NCBI GenBank assembly: GCA_030596305.1
Contig: JAUVKK010000092.1
Span: 1-5,057, forward strand
Length of the DNA stretch: 5,057 nt
DNA from: Helicobacteraceae bacterium
Lineage (GTDB): Bacteria > Campylobacterota > Campylobacteria > Campylobacterales > Sulfurimonadaceae
Reading direction: 5' to 3'
In this document: positions 1 through 5,051 of the stretch, piece by piece
Layout of the letters: every line of letters begins with the position of its first letter
How positions within the stretch are numbered: position 1 is the first letter of the stretch
Notes under the pieces: model-generated
Database searches by the model: none
The model's input: the letters and a program-made list of their open reading frames with translations, nothing else
What the model was told of the DNA's origin: nothing
Program-made: the position numbers and the translations under genes

Positions 1-514
1 TTAACCATGGCCATTCACCAAAACCACTCTCAGCATTAATATGCCCAGCACTGCTTAGCACTTTCATCTCTACATCCAAGCTTGTACTCAAGGCCATTGC
101 CTCTTCACCGCTCATATAAGGATCGTTGTCTGAAGAGACCATCAAGACCTCATCTGCATAGAGTTTAGCAGGTATCTCTACCGGAAAAAACGTCTTTATA
201 ATATCGATATCAAGATCCATTCTTGGAGCAGCTACCAACAAGAGTCGTTTAACCTGCTCTATCTCCCCTTCATTACAGAGGTGAAACCAGAGTGTGTTTG
301 CCAGAGAGTGGCAGATGACAACATCCGGCTGAAACTCTTTTAAAAGTTTTTTGACCTGCTTCATCCAGCGATTTTTAGTTGGGAAGTGCGGCTGATCTAA
401 AAGTGGAAAAGCCACCTGTCCATAATCTTTTGCGATCTCACCCGCGATCCATGACTGCCAATGCGGATAATCACTGCCGCCCCAGCCATGCAGGAGAAGG
501 ACCTTCTCTCTCAC
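1..514 (-). CDS. RBBP9/YdeN-type alpha/beta serine hydrolase, C-terminus cut by the window edge
   Basis: This is a small alpha/beta-hydrolase of the RBBP9/YdeN family, cytoplasmic because no signal peptide or membrane segment is visible; its natural substrate is not known. Translation from a GTG at 514-512 gives 171 residues before the window ends. It opens with the family hallmark LLLHGWGGSDYPHWQSW (residues 6-22), containing the oxyanion-hole HGWGG. The nucleophile elbow is CHSLAN with Ser70, a variant of the usual GHSLG. The acid is probably Asp131 in SDNDPY and the base His158 in GHIN, followed by the family ending GFGEWP. The triad Ser70-Asp131-His158 is complete, and since relatives are about 190 residues long only a short tail should be missing. 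The GTG overlaps the dxr TGA (GTGA), with AAAGG 7 nt upstream, which suggests translational coupling. A stop-like TAA at 3-1 is in another frame. Family assignment is confident; specificity is unknown. Confidence 0.85.
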   Translation of the reverse strand, partial: MREKVLLLHGWGGSDYPHWQSWIAGEIAKDYGQVAFPLLDQPHFPTKNRWMKQVKKLLKEFQPDVVICHSLANTLWFHLCNEGEIEQVKRLLLVAAPRMDLDIDIIKTFFPVEIPAKLYADEVLMVSSDNDPYMSGEEAMALSTSLDVEMKVLSSAGHINAESGFGEWPWL

Positions 515-1593
515 GACATTGCCTTTACATAGTGACGGACCTCACTGTCCAGGTCAAAGACATCTTCAATACTCTGCGGTTCATCCCTAAAGTGTCCAAA
601 TGCTTCGATGACTCTTTTTGAGATCTCTAAAAAACCGATCTGACCATCCACAAAGAGTTCTATCGCCGCCTCGTTGGCAGCATTCACCACAACACCGCGT
701 TTAGGGTTAGCCAGCAGCTCTTCTCTGATCTGCCAGATAGGATAACGCTCTGTAGTGATCTCACGAAACTCCAGTGAACCCACCTCTAACAGGTTAACCG
801 GCTTCAAGATCGCTTCATCAGCTTTTCCCATCACGGCATAAGCGATTGGCAGCTGCATGTTGGCTTTGGCGAAATGTGCTGTTGTCGAGCCGTCTTTATA
901 GTCGATGAGCGCATGGATGAGTGACTTGGTCTCGATGAGTGCGTCGTATTCTCCCTCACCAAAGAGCCAGCGTGCTTCTAACAGTTCGAACATCTTGTTC
1001 ATCATCGAAGCACTGTCAATCGTGATCTTCTGCCCCATTGCCCAGTTGGGATGGTTCAAGGCATCTTGGAGTGTCGCACTCTGGATCTTTTCTATCGGCC
1101 AGTCTCGAAAAGCACCGCCGCTCGCCGTAATGAGCATACGTTCTACAGGACGGGCGTTGTTGTTAAGGTACCAGAGTCCAAAATGTTCACTGTCAATAGG
1201 CTGTATCTTAGACATGTCTATAAAAGCCCCACCTGCTACCAGTGACTCTTTGTTTGCCAAAGCGATGCGTTTACCGCACTCTATGGCTTTAAGTGTCGGA
1301 CGCAGTCCCATAAAACCGACAAGCGCATTTACTACCAGTTCACTTGCTGAATGCTCTATTGCATCCAAGATAGCTGTGTCACCTTGTTTAACATTGGTAT
1401 GGTCGACTTGGGAGAGATCTGCCTGATCAGAGATAACGACAAGAGAAGGATTATGTTCTGCGATCTGCTTGTTTAAAAGCTTGATATTGTTACCGGCGAC
1501 AAGAACGTCGATAGCAAGATCAAACTTCTTTGCGATCTCAAGGGTGTTGACCCCTATGGAACCGGTAGAGCCTAATACAATCACCTTATGCAA
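511..1593 (-). CDS. dxr: 1-deoxy-D-xylulose 5-phosphate reductoisomerase
   Basis: This is the second enzyme of the MEP isoprenoid pathway. It converts 1-deoxy-D-xylulose 5-phosphate to 2-C-methyl-D-erythritol 4-phosphate with NADPH and a divalent metal, in the cytoplasm. The 360 residues match the family's shorter members. The NADPH-binding loop GSTGSIG is at 8-14 and ALANKES at 111-117. The metal-ligand motif PIDSEH is at 132-137 (Asp134, Glu136), with the third acid Glu203 in MMNKMFELLEARW (197-209). The substrate loop contains SGG at 158-160 and HPNWAMG at 181-187 (His181, Trp184). The start is TTG at 1593-1591: an in-frame TAG lies only six codons upstream with no other start between, and the motif spacing demands this start. 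GAGG lies 2 nt before the TTG, unusually close, so initiation probably depends on coupling to cdsA, whose last 8 nt overlap it. Function is not in doubt. Confidence 0.97.
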   Translation of the reverse strand: MHKVIVLGSTGSIGVNTLEIAKKFDLAIDVLVAGNNIKLLNKQIAEHNPSLVVISDQADLSQVDHTNVKQGDTAILDAIEHSASELVVNALVGFMGLRPTLKAIECGKRIALANKESLVAGGAFIDMSKIQPIDSEHFGLWYLNNNARPVERMLITASGGAFRDWPIEKIQSATLQDALNHPNWAMGQKITIDSASMMNKMFELLEARWLFGEGEYDALIETKSLIHALIDYKDGSTTAHFAKANMQLPIAYAVMGKADEAILKPVNLLEVGSLEFREITTERYPIWQIREELLANPKRGVVVNAANEAAIELFVDGQIGFLEISKRVIEAFGHFRDEPQSIEDVFDLDSEVRHYVKAMS

Positions 1594-2350
1594 AGCCTCG
1601 TAAAAGTACTACCATCATAATCGCACCAAAAAGGTAACCATCGATGCGGTCCAGTGCCCCACCGTGACCCGGAAGGAAGGTTCCGCTGTCTTTTACCCCG
1701 GCTGTTCGTTTTAGAAAACTCTCGAAAAGATCGCCAAAGACAGAGATAGCAGCAACGGCAGCAGAGATGAGCAGAGCACTCCATGCTCCGACTTCATACA
1801 CACCTACAACAAGACCAAACAGCATCCCGACAGTAATACCGCCCAGTACACCTTCGAGTGTTTTGTTTGGTGAGGTCGGTGAGAACTTCGTCTTACCCAT
1901 ACTTTTACCCACCACATAGGCCCCCACATCAGTACCGGCAACAACCATGATCATCCAGAAGATCGCATATATCCCATAGTCTGCATAGAGGGTAAACATA
2001 AAGAGCATTCCCGCGGTAGGGTAGATAAAGCCAAAAAGGCCTCTGACATCTTTTTGAGGATCATAAACATAAAAAGCAGCAACGATCAGTGCCGCAATAA
2101 GAAACAGGTCATCGGCCTTCGGGTAAAACGCGGCAAGTACCCACAGTGCTCCGGCAAAGTAGATATTACTGTTTTTCTCAATCCCAAAAAGAGCATTTGC
2201 CTCACGAAAAGCGACCAGGTAGATCACCCCCAGTGTCGCCCAGATAACAAAGAAATTCTGAAAGATCCCTATCAAAATGATTGCAGCCAACATCAAGACT
2301 GCTGTATCAATACGCTCTTTGTGTTCTGTGTAAAGGTCTATAATTGCCAT
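1586..2350 (-). CDS. cdsA: Phosphatidate cytidylyltransferase (CDP-diacylglycerol synthase)
   Basis: This integral membrane enzyme makes CDP-diacylglycerol from phosphatidic acid and CTP, the branch-point precursor of all phospholipids. The 254-residue protein has several hydrophobic segments (roughly 17-48, 64-76, 82-96, 106-121, 126-140, 167-188, 190-206 and 238-251). The CTP-transferase family core GTDVGAYVVGKSMGKTKFSP (139-158) is followed by SPNKTLEG. The C-terminal CdsA signature spans 211-237, with the key parts SFLKR, KDSG, LPGHGG and LDRID, including the metal-binding acidic residues. The ATG at 2350 is the first plausible start; only a weak ribosome site precedes it. It is the first gene of a tight unit with dxr and the hydrolase; a cdsA-dxr pairing is common in bacteria. 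A TATAAT box lies 37 nt upstream. Nothing looks damaged. Confidence 0.96.
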   Translation of the reverse strand: MAIIDLYTEHKERIDTAVLMLAAIILIGIFQNFFVIWATLGVIYLVAFREANALFGIEKNSNIYFAGALWVLAAFYPKADDLFLIAALIVAAFYVYDPQKDVRGLFGFIYPTAGMLFMFTLYADYGIYAIFWMIMVVAGTDVGAYVVGKSMGKTKFSPTSPNKTLEGVLGGITVGMLFGLVVGVYEVGAWSALLISAAVAAISVFGDLFESFLKRTAGVKDSGTFLPGHGGALDRIDGYLFGAIMMVVLLRGFA

Positions 2351-2386
2351 TTTTATTTCACTATTTATTAGATTTTATTAATTGCG

Positions 2387-2392
2387 ATTATA
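2387..2392 (-). promoter_or_regulatory. Predicted -10 box (TATAAT) for cdsA-dxr-hydrolase
   Basis: On the minus strand the 54-nt gap between the FTR-like gene and cdsA contains CGCTATAATCGC, a perfect -10 hexamer. Transcription would begin near 2380, giving a leader of about 30 nt. No -35 is recognisable, as is usual for Campylobacterota vegetative promoters. No terminator-like hairpin was seen in this gap, so read-through from the FTR-like gene is also possible. Confidence 0.55.
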
Positions 2393-2404
2393 GCGAAGAG
2401 TGGC

Positions 2405-3028
2405 TTATGACTCGAATGTCAAGGCTACTTCGATAGCACCGTCTATTGCCTCTTGAGCAAATCCATAACCACGATACGCTGCTATCTCTTTTAGGTTGAT
2501 CGCCTCTTGCTCACGCTCGACGATGACCTTTAGACTTTTACCCTTATAGCCATTAAGCGTCGATTTCACCTGATGCATTGCATCGGGAATAGGCAGACCT
2601 CGACGAGGATCCATGATCATCCCCCGTGTATCAAGTACACCGTCTTTGATGTTTTTAGGGACCTGATACTCATCCATAAGCCGTTGAGAAGAGGCCTTCC
2701 ACTGCTCTTTACTCAAGTCAGCCGGACCAAACAGTGCACAGTGGCAAGTGCCATACTCCGCTATCTCATCTTCGACAAACTCACACGGGCACATCATCTT
2801 TTTGTCCAGCTCTTTATCTCCAGAAGGCTCAAAACAGGGGCAGTAACGTTTACCGAAAGTAGCCTCCATCTCACAAAGATTACTTTTAAGATTAGTCGCC
2901 ATCATCCAGCTTGGATTCATCACATAGTTGTTCTTTTCACAATACTTCTCTATCCAGCGCTGCTGCTTTTTAGCGGCCTCCTTGAACTTGAAATAGTCTT
3001 TGAAAAAACCGATCATCATGTTGATCAT
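2405..3028 (-). CDS. Ferredoxin-thioredoxin reductase catalytic-domain protein with a TusA-like C-terminal region
   Basis: This 207-residue soluble protein has the ferredoxin-thioredoxin reductase beta-chain fold, which uses a 4Fe-4S cluster next to a redox disulfide to reduce thioredoxin-like partners. The cysteine motifs are CPC at 63-65, CPC at 80-82 and CHC at 95-97, preceded by the conserved NP (38-39). Spacing is CPC-x14-CPC-x12-CHC, against x16 and x8 in chloroplast enzymes, so this is the non-photosynthetic bacterial type. Residues 131-207 resemble a TusA/SirA fold by eye: LDTRG, then GLPIPDAMHQVKSTL (144-158), LKVIV and a final beta-like segment. The TusA sulfur-carrier cysteine position is Ile147. 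No FTR alpha subunit is encoded nearby. The ATG at 3028 is supported by AAGGA 5 nt upstream, although Met4 and Met5 are possible alternatives. The electron donor and target are unknown. The FTR domain is firm; the TusA comparison is an inference. Confidence 0.88.
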   Translation of the reverse strand: MINMMIGFFKDYFKFKEAAKKQQRWIEKYCEKNNYVMNPSWMMATNLKSNLCEMEATFGKRYCPCFEPSGDKELDKKMMCPCEFVEDEIAEYGTCHCALFGPADLSKEQWKASSQRLMDEYQVPKNIKDGVLDTRGMIMDPRRGLPIPDAMHQVKSTLNGYKGKSLKVIVEREQEAINLKEIAAYRGYGFAQEAIDGAIEVALTFES

Positions 3029-3033
3029 AATTG

Positions 3034-3038
3034 TCCTT
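3034..3038 (-). promoter_or_regulatory. Ribosome binding site of the FTR-like gene
   Basis: AAGGA lies on the minus strand exactly 5 nt before the ATG at 3028. It selects this ATG over Met4 and Met5 just downstream. The same spacing recurs at the NFACT gene and the CTG-start frame. Confidence 0.7.
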
Positions 3039-3051
3039 GAAATTTTTGTGG

Positions 3052-3057
3052 ATTATA
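3052..3057 (-). promoter_or_regulatory. Predicted -10 box (TATAAT) for the FTR-like gene
   Basis: The minus strand reads CAGATATAATCC here, a perfect -10 hexamer 24 nt before the start codon. Transcription would begin near 3045 with a leader of about 17 nt. No clear -35 is present. The palindrome at 3075-3145 begins 17 nt upstream. Confidence 0.55.
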
Positions 3058-3074
3058 TCTGATATCTATTAGTT

Positions 3075-3145
3075 GTCATCTAATTACACCGATTTTCACT
3101 AATTATTTCTAAACACATTCGCGTAAATTCGTATAATTCGATGAC
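3075..3145. repeat. Intergenic imperfect palindrome, copy 1, built of 9-nt units
   Basis: Two 29-nt arms (3075-3103 and 3117-3145) are reverse complements at 22 of 29 positions, around a 13-nt AT-rich loop. Read outward, each arm is three 9-nt units. The right arm is TTCGCGTAA, an extra A, TTCGTATAA, TTCGATGAC. The left arm, reverse-complemented, is TTAGTGAAA, an extra A, TCGGTGTAA, TTAGATGAC. The extra A is in both arms. It sits just after the NFACT stop and upstream of the FTR-like promoter. No U-rich tract follows on either strand, so a classical terminator is unlikely. It resembles the palindrome at 4544-4618. Confidence 0.7.
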
Positions 3146-3152
3146 TAAAAGA

Positions 3153-4481
3153 TTAGTATTTGATAATATCTACTGTTTTATAATCTGTGTAGTGTACGTT
3201 GGCACCGTCTTGTATGGCAACATTTCTTCGTTGAGTATAGTCAACCAGGTAAGTCCCATTTTCAAACATCGTAAAGTCCACACAAAGCCCTGCTGCCTCA
3301 TGGATAACACTCTCGGGGATGTTCTTTTTATCCGTTACTACGATGACATGGGCTGAGGGTCTGTCACGCATATGGAACCAGATATCTTTGGCCCGTGAGT
3401 TCTCAAGAAGGGCGATGTTGCCTTTTTCACTTTTTCCCAGCAGAATTTTGTAGCCTTCCACCCAAAAAACATCATAAGACTCACTCGGCTTCTCTTTTTT
3501 CATCTGCTGCCGCGGTGGAAAGAGGAGATTAATGCCCGCCACATCTTTCGCCTTATCGATGATGTCCAAAAAGTGTTTGAGGTGGTTGATCTTACTCTCC
3601 AGACTTTCACGTTCGATGTAGAGGTTTTTCACCTTCTGTTTAGACTTTTTAGCCCGTCTGAAAAGGTGGTCCGAGTAGCGCGAAGGAACACTTATTTTAC
3701 TGTCTACCTCTACTCTAACCTCACTGCCATCATAATCTGTCAGTTCCAAGACACTTTGATAGGGTTTGATCTTATGAAGATTACTTAAGACCAGATTCCC
3801 GTAGTGCTGCAGCAGTTCTACCTCTTCTGTCAAAACTGCTTCATCATCCAGCTTGGCATAGAGACGTTCAAGTTTCTGCAGTTTTTTAGTGATAAAAGCT
3901 GTTTTCTGCTTTTTCAGGGCATTGAGACGCTGCGCCTGTTCTCTGTCGCAGGTCTCCAGCAAAAATGCTTCAACATCCTCAAGCGGGTACTCTTTTGGGG
4001 TAAACGGCAAGGCAGGCGGGGCAACAAGCTCTTGACCCACTTTAATAATACGGTACGAGCTGAAAGCATCCACATGTCTGAGCGCCTCCTGGATGATCTC
4101 ATCTTCATCCAAGATGATGACATTGGTCGTCTTACCCGTAAACTCAAACTGCAACAGTGTACTCTGCGCCTTGTATGCACCGCTGATAGAGGCTTTGATA
4201 CGAATGATCTTATCATCATTATAGAGTTCTATACTCTCTATCTGTGCACGATTAAAACGTTTGGACAAAATAACATCAAAAGGGGCGTTATAGACCTTGG
4301 AACGGCGGACCTCTTTAGAACACTTGGAGATGTAGGCGTTACCCTTTTGCATGTTGAAGTAAAAGACGTTGTCGCGGTCAAAGACGATCTTGAGAACACT
4401 GTCACCAATACGGTGGATAGCATTGATGTGCCATAGCCCCTGCATATGATCAACGATCTGTCGTAAATGCGAGAGTTTCAT
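3153..4481 (-). CDS. NFACT family protein, RqcH/Rqc2-like ribosome quality control factor (older name: fibronectin-binding protein)
   Basis: NFACT proteins bind stalled 60S/50S-peptidyl-tRNA complexes; bacterial RqcH recruits alanyl-tRNA to add alanine tails to the stuck peptide. Numbering from the upstream ATG at 4487 (444 residues): NFACT-N spans about 3-160, with the typical strand FTGKTTNVIILDED (116-129). A charged coiled-coil region spans about 180-315, and the C-terminal NFACT-R/DUF814 domain about 338-444, with GYKILLGKSEKGN and DIWFHMRDRPSAHVIV (368-383). It is about 125 residues shorter than Bacillus RqcH (about 570) and seems to lack its helix-hairpin-helix segment. The conserved Asp-Arg pair is Asp92-Lys93 here. 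I place the start at the second ATG (4481) because AAGGA lies 5 nt before it, whereas AAGG abuts the ATG at 4487. Family is confident; alanine-tailing activity is uncertain. Confidence 0.92.
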   Translation of the reverse strand: MKLSHLRQIVDHMQGLWHINAIHRIGDSVLKIVFDRDNVFYFNMQKGNAYISKCSKEVRRSKVYNAPFDVILSKRFNRAQIESIELYNDDKIIRIKASISGAYKAQSTLLQFEFTGKTTNVIILDEDEIIQEALRHVDAFSSYRIIKVGQELVAPPALPFTPKEYPLEDVEAFLLETCDREQAQRLNALKKQKTAFITKKLQKLERLYAKLDDEAVLTEEVELLQHYGNLVLSNLHKIKPYQSVLELTDYDGSEVRVEVDSKISVPSRYSDHLFRRAKKSKQKVKNLYIERESLESKINHLKHFLDIIDKAKDVAGINLLFPPRQQMKKEKPSESYDVFWVEGYKILLGKSEKGNIALLENSRAKDIWFHMRDRPSAHVIVVTDKKNIPESVIHEAAGLCVDFTMFENGTYLVDYTQRRNVAIQDGANVHYTDYKTVDIIKY

Positions 4482-4486
4482 GGCCA

Positions 4487-4491
4487 TCCTT
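4487..4491 (-). promoter_or_regulatory. Ribosome binding site deciding the NFACT start
   Basis: AAGGA on the minus strand is 5 nt before the ATG at 4481 but overlaps the ATG at 4487 by one base. It therefore favours the downstream start, removing two residues (Met-Ala) from the longest reading frame. Confidence 0.65.
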
Positions 4492-4505
4492 GTTTTATAA
4501 ATATG

Positions 4506-4511
4506 ATTATA
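4506..4511 (-). promoter_or_regulatory. Predicted -10 box (TATAAT) for the NFACT gene
   Basis: The minus strand reads AAAGCTATAATCATA, again GCTATAATC as upstream of cdsA. Transcription would begin near 4499 with a leader of about 17 nt. No convincing -35 is visible. Confidence 0.55.
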
Positions 4512-4543
4512 GCTTTTAAAGTATGAAGAGAAAGAGCCTATCC

Positions 4544-4618
4544 GTCCATGAATTACGCGAAGTACACTAAAAGAGCAAAAGATTAAAAAAATTCGTGAAA
4601 TTAGTGTAATTCGTGGAC
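4544..4618. repeat. Intergenic imperfect palindrome, copy 2, built of 9-nt units
   Basis: Arms 4544-4570 and 4592-4618 are reverse complements at 21 of 27 positions, around a 21-nt A-rich loop. The right arm is TTCGTGAAA, TTAGTGTAA, TTCGTGGAC. The left arm, reverse-complemented, is TTAGTGTAC, TTCGCGTAA, TTCATGGAC. Weaker complementarity continues outward: AAGAGC at 4532-4537 can pair with GCTCTT at 4622-4627, or GAAGAGAAAGAGC at 4525-4537 with GCTCTTCTC at 4632-4640. The element lies between two divergent promoters. It shares unit sequence, arm architecture and the terminal GAC with the palindrome at 3075-3145. Confidence 0.7.
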
Positions 4619-4647
4619 TAAGCTCTTATATGCTCTTCTCTTTTTGA

Positions 4648-4653
4648 TATACT
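4648..4653 (+). promoter_or_regulatory. Possible -10 box (TATACT) for the rightward genes
   Basis: TTTTTGATATACTT gives a 5-of-6 match to TATAAT behind a T-rich stretch. Transcription would begin near 4660, about 11 nt before the AAGGAG ribosome site. It is the only good candidate promoter for the plus-strand pair. Confidence 0.4.
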
Positions 4654-4670
4654 TCCAAAATAATTAAAAT

Positions 4671-4676
4671 AAGGAG
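4671..4676 (+). promoter_or_regulatory. Strong ribosome binding site without a standard start codon
   Basis: AAGGAG, continuing AGGG, is the best Shine-Dalgarno match in the window. No ATG, GTG or TTG lies at a usable distance; a CTG occurs exactly 5 nt downstream, the same spacing used by the FTR-like and NFACT genes. Confidence 0.6.
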
Positions 4677-4681
4677 AGGGA

Positions 4682-5041
4682 CTGCGTACGCCAAAAGGTT
4701 TCGGTAAAAACTACTTTACACTTGCTGCTATACAAGCAACCGTAGTCCAACACCACCTTAGTGCCACCTCTGTACGTGTACAGGCATCTCACCTCATCCA
4801 TGCCGATTGGGAACAAGAAGAGAGTGAAGACGAAGAGCTCGATGAGCTGCTCTGTTCCTCCACCTTTTCACTGCCCACCCATGCAGGCCATTGTAACTGC
4901 TTTTACAAACGTATAACCCGTAACCGCATCCGTCATAACGACAGACCAAAACAACACGTTCAACCCTACCTCTACGCAAACTCGGTCACTTCACCACCCT
5001 ATATTTCTAATACTTCACATACAAAAATCATAAATCTATAG
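4682..5041 (+). CDS. Hypothetical 119-residue protein with apparent CTG start
   Basis: I do not recognise this protein. The frame is open for 119 codons from CTG at 4682 to TAG at 5039-5041 and contains no ATG, GTG or TTG at all; an in-frame TAA lies just upstream at 4670. The CTG sits 5 nt after AAGGAG. The product starts (M)RTPKGFGKNYFTLAAIQ, has an acidic run EQEESEDEELDE (44-55), then three cysteines (58, 71, 73) with GHCNC at 69-73. A basic patch KRITRNRIR (76-84) follows, and a polar tail with SPPY (104-107). There are nine histidines, so metal binding is imaginable but unproven. No signal peptide or membrane helix is evident; residues 11-22 are only mildly hydrophobic. It is followed after 10 nt by another start, suggesting a two-gene unit. 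Alternatives are a frameshifted gene that lost its N-terminus, or a fortuitous open frame. Confidence 0.45.
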   Translation: MRTPKGFGKNYFTLAAIQATVVQHHLSATSVRVQASHLIHADWEQEESEDEELDELLCSSTFSLPTHAGHCNCFYKRITRNRIRHNDRPKQHVQPYLYANSVTSPPYISNTSHTKIINL

Positions 5042-5051
5042 GAAATACAAA

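Noticed and set aside
1..3. Apparent TAA stop on the minus strand at the window edge
   Set aside because: It is out of frame with the hydrolase, whose codons fall on 2-4, 5-7 and so on; the gene continues beyond the window.
379..621. 80-codon plus-strand open frame across the dxr/hydrolase junction
   Set aside because: Both underlying minus-strand genes are confidently identified; nothing supports a plus-strand gene.
905..1426. 173-codon plus-strand open frame opposite dxr
   Set aside because: It lies wholly antisense to dxr, whose motifs are complete; the translation shows no family resemblance and no ribosome site precedes it.
1581..1784. 67-codon minus-strand frame inside cdsA
   Set aside because: It is an out-of-frame shadow of the conserved C-terminal cdsA signature.
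2573..3040. 155-codon plus-strand open frame opposite the FTR-like gene
   Set aside because: It is antisense to the cysteine-motif protein; the composition looks like a shadow.
3075..3145. Rho-independent terminator for the NFACT gene
   Set aside because: There is a hairpin but the stem is AT-rich and imperfect, and no run of T follows on the minus strand.
3804..4436. 210-codon plus-strand open frame opposite the NFACT gene
   Set aside because: It is the antisense shadow of a well-supported NFACT coding region, with no recognisable domain.
3075..4618. CRISPR array or integron attC sites as an explanation for the repeated units
   Set aside because: The units are 9 nt, contiguous and inverted, not separated by unique spacers, and no cas or integrase gene is present.
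4794..4979. 61-codon minus-strand open frame opposite the CTG-start frame
   Set aside because: It is shorter, rich in Arg/Gly/Val as expected from antisense reading, and lacks a ribosome site. The plus-strand frame has a ribosome site and a promoter candidate.
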